DNA of 64,000 nt from Floccularia luteovirens (Eukaryota; Basidiomycota; Agaricomycetes; Agaricales; Squamanitaceae), in contig VSJF01000003.1 of the NCBI GenBank assembly GCA_009739215.1, positions 124,001 to 188,000 on the forward strand. Reading direction: 5' to 3'. Positions 42,738-52,979 of this stretch are shown here, piece by piece. Position numbers and translations under genes: made by a program. Numbering within the stretch: position 1 is the stretch's first letter; each line of letters begins with the position of its first letter. Under the pieces are notes generated by a model. It ran no database searches. It was given only the letters and a program-made list of their open reading frames with translations, and was not told the origin of the DNA.

Positions 42738-43290
42738 CAATTTTATTGAGTTCTTTTGGGGTGCAGTCAAATGATATCTGCATGAAAACTGTGATTACAC
42801 ATTTGAAACACTCAAGATAAATCTACCAAAGGCACTCACTTCTGTGAAGCTGGAAACTATACGGCGTTGGGAGCATTGAGTTTTTCGCTGGATGAGTGCA
42901 TACAGAAGTGGTTTAAGCACTCAGGATGCTCAGTTAAAGGTGAAGGAGTTCAGCTCTGTAAAGTACAAGTCTCATCGCCACATTCCTGAAACTCTGGCTG
43001 CGAGTTTTGATGCTTAGATAATCCATAGATAAGATTAGATATACTATATATGGTATTGCGCCAAGTTGTGGAGTACAAAAATTCCTATCTCTGTCAATTT
43101 TGAAGCAATCAAAAATCTGTCTTGGGGTTTAGTTCCTTTGCTCAAAATGAGCAGTTTCCCAAGACAGATAAGAAATTAGCTGAAAATTACAGTACTTTTT
43201 TTTTTGTCACAAATTGGTGGTGACTAAGTGACGTGCACAACCGACTAATAGTGGACATCTCTTTCTCTCGCTAATATTTCCACTCTCACC

Positions 43291-45900
43291 ATGTCTGCAG
43301 AAGAGAAAACTTCCATTTCTCCAGATCGAAAAGTTTCTGGCTCAGTAAAGTCTATCGACCATGTTTACGTCTCATCTGGACTCGAGCCTGTAGTTTTCGA
43401 AGAATACCTGCATTACTCAGCCATACAGCGGCGAGAGGACAATCTTTTAACAGGTGCACCGGGAAAGGATTGGCTGGCCAAGTTCTCAGATCATAAAGGC
43501 CCCAACGTCAATATCCACAGAGATGGAGCTGATGATCCCCCAATGACCGAAGAACAAGAAGAATCTGCCAATGCTGCAAGAGCACTACGTCTAGCTTCCT
43601 GGGCATCTGTCTTTTATCTTATCACAACCGACATTCTTGGACCATTTAACGCGCCATTCGCAATTTCACAAGTCGGATGGGTCCCTGGTGAGTTACTCAC
43701 TCGTGTGTGCTAAGATCATGCTGATATACTAACTGTATCTTTGTTTAAGGAATCATCCTTTACTTTTTCAGTTGAGTTCATTTCTTGAGAGGATCATAAA
43801 AAATGCTGACACTTAAAAATAGTGGGATTGATGGCATTATATACGGGACTAATCCTCTGGAGATTATACCTTCGTTTGGATTCCCCGCGTTATCCCTTGA
43901 AAACATACGCAGATATCGCAGAGCGCATCTACGGAAGGACTGCTCGTCACGTCTGCACTTTACTTCAGAGCTTACAACTTTTAATAAATGTTTGTAATTT
44001 TCCTACTTCCGTCCGCCGCATGCTAACGGTGTCACATCAAATGTGTAGGTAGCAACTATCTGCTTGGCGAACGGCCAGGCATTATCACAGATAGCGAACG
44101 GGAAGGTTAGCTATATTGTTATAATCAAAACTGGGCTCTTCTGATTCATTGCCCTTTAGCTATGCTTCTCGATATGTATCTTGATTTGGGCGTTGTTAGG
44201 CATGTTTATTGGCCAAATCCGGACACTCAAGGTGACTTGCTCCCCGTAGTTCGTTATTTTTAACCCATCTAACTAAATCCAAGGCATACGGATGGTTAGC
44301 CAACAGTGCCGTATGGTTAGAAAATGCACATTCAATCAATCCCGGTTTGTACGCTGACCTTTTGTGGCAGGATTAATCTTTCCATCATCTTTATTTCAAT
44401 GGGTTTCATTGCCCATAGCACTCCAAATTTCGAAGCCGCGATGAAATCGCTAGGAGTTTCTCCTGGTCCTGTTGTGACAAAAGCGTTCGATACCCTGCCG
44501 CTATTCTCCCAGGTGAGTTGGCCAAAAATCGAAAGTAGTCATAGCTATTAAGTTCTAAATAGGTGAATGGTATCACGAACATGGTCAGTTTATATTTGGC
44601 TACGTATATATAGATGATATGGATGATAGTCATCTCAACGCAAACAAAACCAGGTCTTTGCATATGGAGGCGCAATGATTTTCCCTGAAATGGTAAGTCA
44701 GGTTTATAAAGATCTAACTGTTCCATTCAATTGACACATGACATAACTACCATAGATGGCTGAGATGCGCCGTCCAATGGACTTTTGGAAGGGAATGGTA
44801 AGTTGACAATCGGTAATTCAGCCAGACGAATTCTCATTCGATATAGGTTCTAGCGCAGAGCCTGATTTTTTCAGCATATCTACTTTACGGTGCCTACGTT
44901 TATGTTAGTGTATGGTCCTATTTTAAGCGTTAGTGAAATTAATGGGGTGGCATTGCAGGCGTTTCAAGGACAATTTACCCTACCTCTTGCGTATCAAGGT
45001 ATCGCTAAACATTTCTGGCAAACAGTTGGTGAGTAACTAGTCTATAACTTAATGTTCGGGACTGATTCGGTGAAGGTAACGTACTGTCACTCGTTACGGG
45101 GATGATTGCCGCCGGACTGTATGGAAATATTGGAATCAGTTAGTAATAGTGTGGTTGCAATATTTACATCCCTATTGACAGCACCAACCAGAGGTCTTCT
45201 ACATCAATGTGATAGAAGGTATGCTCAAAGGACCCCCTCTTATGACAACAAAAGGCAGAGTATGGTCTAGTGAGTGTATGTGCTTTTCCGTTTTAGCTTG
45301 GTTTACAACTGTTCCATAGGTTTGGTCATAATATATTGGGCCCTTGGTAAGCATCTTAATGAACTTTGGCTTAGTGAAAAGACACTACACTAACCTGGGA
45401 CTACAGCGTTCGTAGTCGGATCAGCCATTCCCCAGGTCCAATCGATCAGTGGCTTGATTGCTGCGATCGCAATCATGCAGTTTACTTACTCTTTCCCACC
45501 ATTCCTTCGTTTCGGATATGATGTCATAACTGATGCTATGGCTGCTGATGGCCCGTACGCACCTGGGATGGGAACAAGTGGAAGGATCGATAGTTGGAGT
45601 CAATGGTCTCGTTGGAAGAGAGTTCGTCTATTTAGTTACCTGCTATTCAGTTTGAAGCTGATCATATTGCTCCCTATAGGGTCTATTCAGCGGCCGGTGG
45701 TACTTCAAGCTTTTCAATCTAGCAATCTCTCTTGGTGGCTTAGCAATGGCCTGTCTTGGTAGTTGTTGTTTTCGTAATTATGAATATTTGTCGCTGACTC
45801 CCTGTTGCTTTTAGGTATGTGGGGTGCTGGAGAATCTATCAAAGCGGCGTTCCAGAATGATGGCGCTGCGGCATCGTTTGGTTGTGGCTCGCCCGTTTGA
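43291..45900 (+). CDS. Amino-acid transporter (Aa_trans / AAAP family), 18 exons
   Basis: Predicted 554-residue permease that would move neutral amino acids with protons across the plasma or vacuolar membrane. The hydrophilic N-terminus (~100 residues) carries ...GKDWLAKFSDHKGPNVNIHR; about 11 membrane segments follow, beginning ASWASVFYLITTDILGPFNA. Recognisable blocks: LKTYADIAERIYGRTARHVC, NGQALSQIANGK, FAYGGAMIFPEMMAEMRRPM (the hallmark block), AYQGIAKHFWQTVGNVLSLV and ISGLIAAIAIMQFTYSFPPF. Exons as read: 43291-43687, 43750-43770, 43823-43989, 44049-44105, 44160-44231, 44284-44315, 44371-44512, 44563-44583, 44654-44692, 44756-44797, 44847-44903, 44959-45028, 45076-45138, 45192-45269, 45320-45346, 45407-45621, 45680-45758, 45815-45900. 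All joins are GT-AG and in frame. Start chosen for its CACCATG context. It is the first gene after the transposon island. Confidence 0.92.
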
Positions 45901-46121
45901 GAGCACCGACATACTATTCGTAGTTAATAATACGTATCATGTATCATGTAAATTTAACGAAAATATAAAACATTGCTTTTGCCCTTCAGTTTCCTGTTAC
46001 AGAGTTTATTACACTGCAAAGCAACCACTGCAAGTGTTCATAGTTGCAGCTACAACTTTGCAGACGACTTGTATTTCGATGATAGAGACCTATCGTTACC
46101 GCTTTCTCAAATAAAGCAGAT

Positions 46122-46780
46122 ATGAGCAACCAAACTCCTAATCATGAGGAAGCTTCGAACATTGCATCAGAATTCATATACAGTAATCACAAACTGAACA
46201 GAACATACTTTTTACAGGCCTCGAGAACCTACCAAACGAGGTATCGCACTTACTACAAGAGATCAAATTTAAGGAAAATAGGTCACAAGGTGAGTAAACC
46301 ATACTGGTGCCTTGCCTTTGATACTAAGAAAGAACAGAGTTACAACAAGAAATAGATCGTGACTCCTCAAAGTACATACGCCATTCGCTTCGCGCGGCAA
46401 ATTCCTCCAATGCACCTTCTTCACCAACTTCCCGTGCTCCTTCTCCAAAGTCAAGCCTTCTCCCTGCAAAAATAGCTTCATCTTATGCAGAGATCCAATC
46501 TCTAGCTACCGGGAAATGTATTCTCGCTCAACGTCTGATTGAACTCATCACCTTCACACGTTCAGTTTACTATTTGTTAACATTATACTGTGTTTAATGA
46601 ATATTTTATCAGTCGATTAACAGCATTTCACTGCCCCCTATCATGCTACCACAAGATTTCGCCGACATTCTACAACATCGCGTGTTTGTTCTTTCCGAAA
46701 TGTTGGATCTAACCCCTATTCTTCAGGTCCTACTGCATCGTGCACTATCGTATTTTTCAGGTTTTTTGTTCCGTCTCTGA
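46122..46780 (+). pseudogene. ING-family N-terminal domain without PHD finger
   Basis: Exons 46122-46182, 46218-46289 and 46338-46564 splice in frame into an ING N-terminal domain: NHEEASNIASEFIYSLENLP, NEVSHLLQEIKFKENRSQ, ELQQEIDRDSSKYIRHSLRA, then a Ser/Pro linker and KIASSYAEIQSLATGKCILA, AQRLIELITFTR. A possible last exon (46613-46780) gives an unrelated-looking tail ending in a stop. Full ING/Yng2 proteins continue to a Cys4-His-Cys3 PHD finger that reads H3K4me3 and links to NuA4-type acetyltransferases. No such cluster was found before 48442 on either strand. It is probably a truncated copy, or a gene whose 3' half has decayed or moved. A real N-domain-only protein cannot be excluded. 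Confidence 0.75.
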
Positions 46781-48441
46781 TCTTTCAGTAAAGAAATAAT
46801 TAAACCATGTTGGCCTTTACGCTAGCCACAAAAGTACATTTCCGACTCACCTTGTTTCTCACTTAAAAATGTCATAAAATAGGTCGCGTAAAAAATCCAC
46901 ATCGAGCCGTCTGCTTCGGATGATTTATAATTTCACGCACCGACGACGTATAACATCCTGATTGTCATCAAAAGTAAGGGCTCTTATTATGATGTCATTA
47001 TTAGTCCATCAGTATGTCTTCCAACTTACACAGAATTAGAAAGAGTCAAGCGTACGACGGGGATCTCCAAAGGAACGGAAGCCTTCCTGAGCCCGCAAGC
47101 CGAACAGATCGGTTGTCGAGCAAAACATTTGATGATAGTATGATTGACAATGGGCGCCATATTGAATGTAAGTATATATCTTCGCTAAGCAACTTCCTCA
47201 ACTTCAAATCTTCTTAAATTTCCTTTAACAGAAACATATATGGAGGTGCAAACCTCGGATCTACTTTATCAAAAGACTTCAACTGCAGACGTTTCTGTTG
47301 ACCAAGATGGGGAGACAATTATAGCCTCTTCCACATCTCTCCCATTCATAAATTATGTTTGAAAGTGGATAAGCATAAACATGATCCAGGACTGAAAAGA
47401 TTCAGGAAGATTTCGAAAATCAGGATTCATTACCGTTGTGAAAGCCCTTGGAACTCAGGCCATATTTATGGACGCCCGTTGTCATCGTGGAATATTTATC
47501 GTTTTCGAATCGAGGACTAGTTCGAGGAGGTTCGGCAGATACCTATTTACCCACACGCAAGGTTCGACAGAATATATTGTTTCCGGGGTATAGGACCGTT
47601 TACGAGGTGGTATCAATGACACCGATTCGTTCAAACCCCAAAATTCCGTATTTTTCGTGCGAGGTCTTGGAGTCAAGAATGCCGGAGTGGCCCTTGACTT
47701 TGAAAGGGTGCTCGGCATAACTTGTTTCATGAAGTATATTATGGCAAACCATTTCATCCTTGACCAAATTATCAGTGTGTCAGATAGTGATATCGGACTT
47801 GGCAATCCTAAACAAGGTTGTTTGTAAAATTTAATACATCCTGATCCTCTTCAAGAGTGCCGAATGGTCAACTTCAAAAGGGTACTCGGCATAACTTGTT
47901 TCATCTCAAGTAGATTATGCCATTTCGTCCAAGCACCACTTTATCAGCTTGGGAGATTGCGATATCAGTGACCCTAAACAACTTAGTTGTTCGTATAACT
48001 CCTTACGTCGGGTTGGTCATGTACACAGGCGAGCAACTAATCTAATACCTAAACCAGTCATGTCATGCAGTTTAAACTCTACTCCTCGCATGTACCTGTA
48101 GGATACTGCTCTAATTGTTTGTAGATAACACTGTCTTTCTGACTTGTGCTAGGAAACATCAGGGGTACCTATGTCATCTATCTGCCATAGCACGTTTCAT
48201 TTAATATATCTCATTGCTTTCTAACTGCCATATACATCGGTGTCCTCTTCCACCTTTTTTTTTGAATCCTTGTATTGATCGTTGGGGATTTGCTCTATGT
48301 CGACCATTACATGTGTTCTATGTACTTTCTCTGCGGCTAATGATGTGTAATTTAGTTTGTGCTCTACATCTCCTTCACCTTATGAAGCAGTGATGTTACA
48401 TTGCGAACATCTATCCATGCATACAAGGATGATATTCTGTT
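46781..48441. other. Gene-free or decayed stretch with a diverged direct repeat
   Basis: Two coding-like stretches are visible but could not be joined. One is an ORF from 47014 (MSSNLHRIRKSQAYDGDLQR...) ending at a GTAAGT donor at 47166. The other is a reading near 47430-47820 (FITVVKALGTQAIFMDARC, ALDFERVLGITCFMKYIM) with one stop. The segment 47681-47827 is repeated, diverged, at 47858-48005 (shared CTCGGCATAACTTGTTTCAT). No family was recognised. It may be a decayed gene. Confidence 0.35.
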
Positions 48442-50592
48442 CTATATCTTTCCAGTCATGCGCCCCAATACTAGGTATCGAGTAATACCCATGAGACTAA
48501 CGCCAATAACGACAGCGGAACCTGTGAGTGCAATGTCAGATTTCATTTAAAACATGAAGTATGAATTGAATTGAGCTTTCGTACCAGCATAGTACCCGAC
48601 AGATTCGAAACCACCAGTGGCAGCGTTAATTGCACCCGATATGGGTGGTCCAGCCAAGGCACCTACTGCCAAGATACTGAAAAACATTCCAAGTCGGCGG
48701 CCAACGTCGCCTGTCTCACCAAGATCCATCAGAGGATTTGAGAGCAAGGAGACATACGAGCCGGATGCGAACCTACAATGTATCAGCAAGGATGACGGGA
48801 GACATTTGAGAGTAACCTCTTACCCATATAGAATGGTGACAACTATCAGCGATGCCTCAGATTTCGCGAAAGGCCATGCGTACGTGAGCAGACCGGCGAT
48901 GAGTGTCATCGGGATCATGACATTCATTGCCCCTGCACAGAATTGACGAAATTTCTTCTTAGTTTCCGTTTGAGCAAAACTATTTATAAAAGAACGATGT
49001 ACCGATTTTGTCAGATACAAATCCTGCAAAGTATCGACCAAACAGTGAACTTGCATTTGCGAATGCAACGAAGTAAAACGATAATCCCTCGGACAGGCCA
49101 ATATTGGTGGCGCTGACGTTTACATAGGTCAGGACTAGGTATCAATTTGATCAGAATTCAGTACCAAGGCTCTTTTCTTTTCGTTTCAAACAAACGATGA
49201 CTGACCAGTATAAATTCCTAAAAAGTTGAAGAATGCAGAAGCACAATATACAGAATATGCTGTGGATTTGAATGCTTTGAGGTTTAGTAAGCCACCTGGC
49301 ATGTTTACGGGTGGTAACCGGCGCTTTAGGAGCTATAGACGATTCGTTATTTTGGTGCTTAGAATCCAGATAGAAGCAAGCTACTCACTAAGTTCGCTAC
49401 GCCCAACCCCAAGGTGAGAATAAACCCAATTATTCTCATCGTCCAAGGGAATCTTGGAGAATTAATGAGTGAGTTATCCAATACATTACGTCTCGACTCA
49501 CCCAACCGCGTCAATCAAGTTTTTCGTGGCTATTGGAAGGATTGTACCTCCAAGGGATGACCCAACAGCTACCATTCCCATCGCAAACCCACGACGCCGT
49601 TTGAACCAATGTGCAACGACGGCAGCCGTTGGCCCAAAGATCCCGCCAGCTGCCAACTGACAATGGATGATGCCCTTGACGTAAGCTTTTACAGGAAATA
49701 TTTTGGAACACTCACACCAACTGCGATTCCTTGGCATAACACAAACTGCCAATATTCCTTGCATTCCGCTATAAGAAATGTTGAAAGGATGAGGAGAGCA
49801 CTTGATGTTAAAAATATAACTCTAAGATGACCCAGATCGAATAGCCGGCCAACTATAAGGGAGGGAAAGAAGATTAAAGAATACTAATTCCAGGAGAGTG
49901 AGGCGAGTGAGACGATGACCAGCAGAGCTTAGGAGATCAAATACCTGTATAGATCCAATCCACGAGCTGAAGATATTGTTATTAGCTGTCCGAATGGATT
50001 GGATTGCAAGGAAAATTTACATGCTTGATGGTGATAAATGACTTAATAGCGTAGTTTCGTAGTATCCTTGAAAGACCTATAAAAACATACTAAGTATTCC
50101 CACTTCCAGCTGAACATTATAAAATGTGCTTACACCCCAAGAGTTTACATAGCCGAATCTACACAATGATTTAATGAATCAGTGGTGGATCGAAAACACG
50201 TTACAGAATCCTAAAAACGTAGTTATAAAGACCTACGTCGAAAAAGTGTTACACATGGCCTAAATGAGGGGGCAAGTTCACGTGAGACCCTAAAGAACTG
50301 CACTTTGCATAGCATCTGACGCAGAACATTCGGACTTACCCCAAAGCACTACCAACCAAGCCCTTAAACCTCCATCCGGGAAATCCTCTGATACTTCAGT
50401 CTTAGCTGGGGGAACCGCTTGATCTTTAGCTTCGTAGTCTGTCTTTTCCTTCGTATCACTACATGATTGTCCCGTGCTGTCGACAACGATTGACTTTTCC
50501 GATGATTGCTTATTGTCATCTATCTCGTCAGGCATATCGTACTGATCAAGAGGGTGGTGGGGATAACGAAGGGGTAGGTGGGTATTACTCAT
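48442..50592 (-). CDS. MFS transporter, monocarboxylate-permease type
   Basis: Multi-exon gene of the major facilitator superfamily, similar to fungal MCT-like permeases that move monocarboxylates or related organic acids. The hydrophilic N-terminus is followed by EDFPDGGLRAWLVVLWG and then TM1. Further blocks: GYVNSWGVFQGYYETTLL, WIGSIQYSLIFFPSLIVGRL, LLILSTFLIAECKEYWQFVL, CQGIAVG, LAAGGIFGPTAAVVAHWFKR, RRGFAMGMVAVGSSLGGTIL, YVNVSATNIGLSEGLSFYFV, FGRYFAGFVSDKIG, ALAGPPISGAINAATGGFES and a C-terminus LVLGRMTGKI at 48442. Introns are about 50 nt. One problem: the donor after VVLWG (50340) and the next exon (AMCNTFST, from 50259) do not join in frame with canonical sites, so a 1-nt error or a damaged exon is possible. 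Divergent from the fibrillarin locus. Confidence 0.82.
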
Positions 50593-51453
50593 GCCAAACT
50601 TAAATATGTTTTCCCGAGCGATGAAAACGGTTTTATAAATAGAACATTAAGTTCGGCACGGAAAGCCACGTAAGTTTATGTTTTCTATGTTCAGCCGAAC
50701 AAGTGATGTTTACTTTTCTTTGTCTGTGGTGCATAAGTATCACCGCACTGATACCAACCATCACAGCATATCTTGACGCTATACCGTCGGGTGATGATGA
50801 GGAATGCGGTATTTTGACTTGGGTATAATATTCACCCGTAATTTAGGTAGCGACGAGCGACAGGAACGGATCAAAATATATAATCGTAGTAATCTTCCTC
50901 AGGTAATGTACAGAAGGATCTGTTGTTCTTTATGTTTGCAGGGAGACTCGGAGAGATGACGTAGAAGTAACTCTCCGAGGAGGAGATTGAAGGTATACAT
51001 CTTAGTCCTAATTAGTTGACATAGCGTTGGAGATTTTTGAATAGTCAGGCACTAGAAGCTCAACAACCCACCTCTGCGACTGGGGCCGTGGGCCTATACA
51101 TTAGTGAACTCTGATTCCACATAATATGACATAGTAGTCATGGATCGTTCGATTTATAACTGGGAGTAGATTACTAAAATGCATTACGATTTTGCACAAC
51201 TATTGCCTCACTACACCCACCAAGAAAGTAACTGACTAGCCTACAGACCTAAGATTCTCTCCAACTTATTCTGCAAAGTAGCAAGGATATCTAGTGATAT
51301 CACTGTTAGATGAACTTAGGATTAATTAACAGATTGTACTTGTTTATTACGTCTCACAAATAAGGAAAGCAAAAAAAAATTGTTGAAAGACAGTCTTTGA
51401 TCTTTCAGTTTCAAGCTCAAGTTCAAGCATAAAAAGCCATTCAAGGTTTATCA
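50593..51453. other. Intergenic region between divergent genes
   Basis: No ORF of substance. It would hold the promoters of the MFS gene (left) and the fibrillarin locus (right). A short poly-A run lies at about 51371. Nothing else was recognised. Confidence 0.4.
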
Positions 51454-52672
51454 ATGGCATTTGGTGGATACCTCATTTGTATCGGCTTAAGTTCATCATC
51501 TGAATATTGCTTTCAGGAGCATCAGGAGGTCGAGGCGGATTTGGCGGTCGGGGAGGTGGTCGAGGCGGTGGTGATCGTGGTGGTCGGGGTGGGGGTATGG
51601 GCAGGGGAGGTCGCGGTAAGCTTATATCCTACGAAAAATGTTTCTGAAGAGTCAATTTTATCAGGTGGAGGTGTACGGGGAGGGGGTGTTTCTCGTGGAG
51701 GAGGTCGCGGAGGAGGTAGTAGAGGGGCGCCCCGAGGTGCTCGTGGAGTAGGTCGTGGGGGAGGAAGGGGTGGTGGAAGGGGTGGATCCTAATACTGTCG
51801 TTGAGCCTCATAGGCATGAAGGGGTCTTCATCGCGAAAGGAAAAGACCAAATGTTGGTCACTAAAAATCTTGTTCCAGGGGAATCAGTGTATGGTGAAAA
51901 GCGCATATCTGTTGAAGGAGGCTGTTGAAGGAACAAAGACGGAATATCGTGTGTGGAACCCGTTTCGCAGCAAACTGGCAGCGGGCATCCTTGGTGGATT
52001 GGATGATGTATTTATCAAACCTGGTGCAAAGGTATTGTACCTTGGTGCTGCTAGTGGGACAAGTGTCAGTCATGTAGCCGATATTGTTGGGCCTGTGAGT
52101 ACCTTATCACTTTTCAGGTGCTGTCAAATTCAAGTTTCTGCTGTTAGGATGGGGTTGTGTATGCAGTAGAATTCTCTCCCAGGTCTGGACGCGATCTGAT
52201 AAATATGGCGAAAAAGCGGACAAATGTCATTCGTATGTCTCCTTCAACACAACTTGATTGATAGGCGTTTTGATTCCAAATTCTGTTTAGCCATTGTGGA
52301 AGATGCGCGTCTCCCTAACAGATATAGAATGCTTATGCCTATGGTGGATGTCATTTTCGCGGACGTCGCACAACCAGATCAAGCTCGTATTCGTGATTCA
52401 CAACGCACAGAGCTTCCTGAAAGACGGAGGTCCATATTGTTATTTCAATAAAAGCCAGCTGTATCGATTCAACAGCCCCTCCAGAGACAATTTTTGCCTC
52501 TGAAGTGGAAAAACTCAAAACAAATCAATTCAAGCCAATCGAGCAAGTAACGCTTGAGCCATATGAACGAGACCATGCAATGGTATCTGGTACGTTTTCT
52601 CATTGATTTTTCATATGAAGATAGACTGAAATTTCATGTCAAGCTGTTTATCAACGACATGGGGGAAAGTGA
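51454..52672 (+). pseudogene. NOP1: Fibrillarin (Nop1) with four frameshifts
   Basis: Fibrillarin is the box C/D snoRNP 2'-O-methyltransferase of the nucleolus. Exons 51454-51463, 51517-51615, 51665-52094, 52148-52232, 52291-52589 and 52644-52672 have GT-AG introns. The N-terminus is a typical GAR domain ([16 protein letters not shown]...). The methyltransferase follows: [75 protein letters not shown] (AdoMet site), [65 protein letters not shown] and [11 protein letters not shown]. These blocks lie in different frames: single extra bases occur near 51785, 51917, 52392 and 52431, the first giving a stop at 51790. All four look like +1 insertions. Either a decaying copy or assembly errors; fibrillarin is essential, so an intact copy must exist if the breaks are real. 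Confidence 0.85.
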
Positions 52673-52979
52673 AACCTTGACAGCTGATTTGTGAGGTGAG
52701 GTGTATCGTAAAAGTACTTGCAACATCTCCGTAGTATAGCACTTGTTCTCTTGTATTTTAACTATATAATAGTGATGAAATATTCGATGATCATTGGAGT
52801 TCATCAAGACAAAGTTGTGGACGTGGCAGTCTATATAATGATCATGTGGTTGCAAAGGCTGTTACCAACATTTTGAGTTGTACGGTAGAACATACGTACT
52901 CCATAAACTTCACCTTTCGCTTTTGGTCTCACTTGATCAGATAGTCCTTTTTTCACTCAGTTCAGGGTACACCCCTCTG

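Larger units (their letters stand above)
40848..43017 (+). pseudogene. DDE transposase pseudogene, C-terminal half
   Basis: Continues the protein broken at 2985. It reads IIPATATKYLQHIAENEMPQ, KYMKLELFP, ISLSTAHHWLQKEDFQYM, LVSYIIGDVDQENIG (first Asp), LVLCAHDEITAQANN, NIICSTVGWLKDVSQTLKYG and NYEGYWTGKLFIKQ. A GT-AG intron follows (about 41451-41509), then LKERIIPAFKIAHGPGYQ, LFLINNSQGHSAYAE (expected IDNSQGH, so the second Asp is Asn) and FHCELNFIEFFWGAVKRYL (Glu). It ends RHIPETLAASFDA at 43017. Stops and insertions at 41741-42328 and 42574-42737 break it. It resembles IS630/Tc1-like DDE enzymes in the last motifs, but the superfamily is my inference. Confidence 0.72.

Noticed and set aside
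2985..43017. Transposase halves as two separate genes
   Set aside because: Both end exactly at copia LTR sequence with complementary TSDs and their protein order is continuous, so one gene split by an insertion and an inversion explains them better.
51454..51792. Short 112-codon Gly/Arg-rich protein as a gene of its own
   Set aside because: It is the GAR domain of the broken fibrillarin gene; the correct splice pattern and downstream methyltransferase blocks show this.
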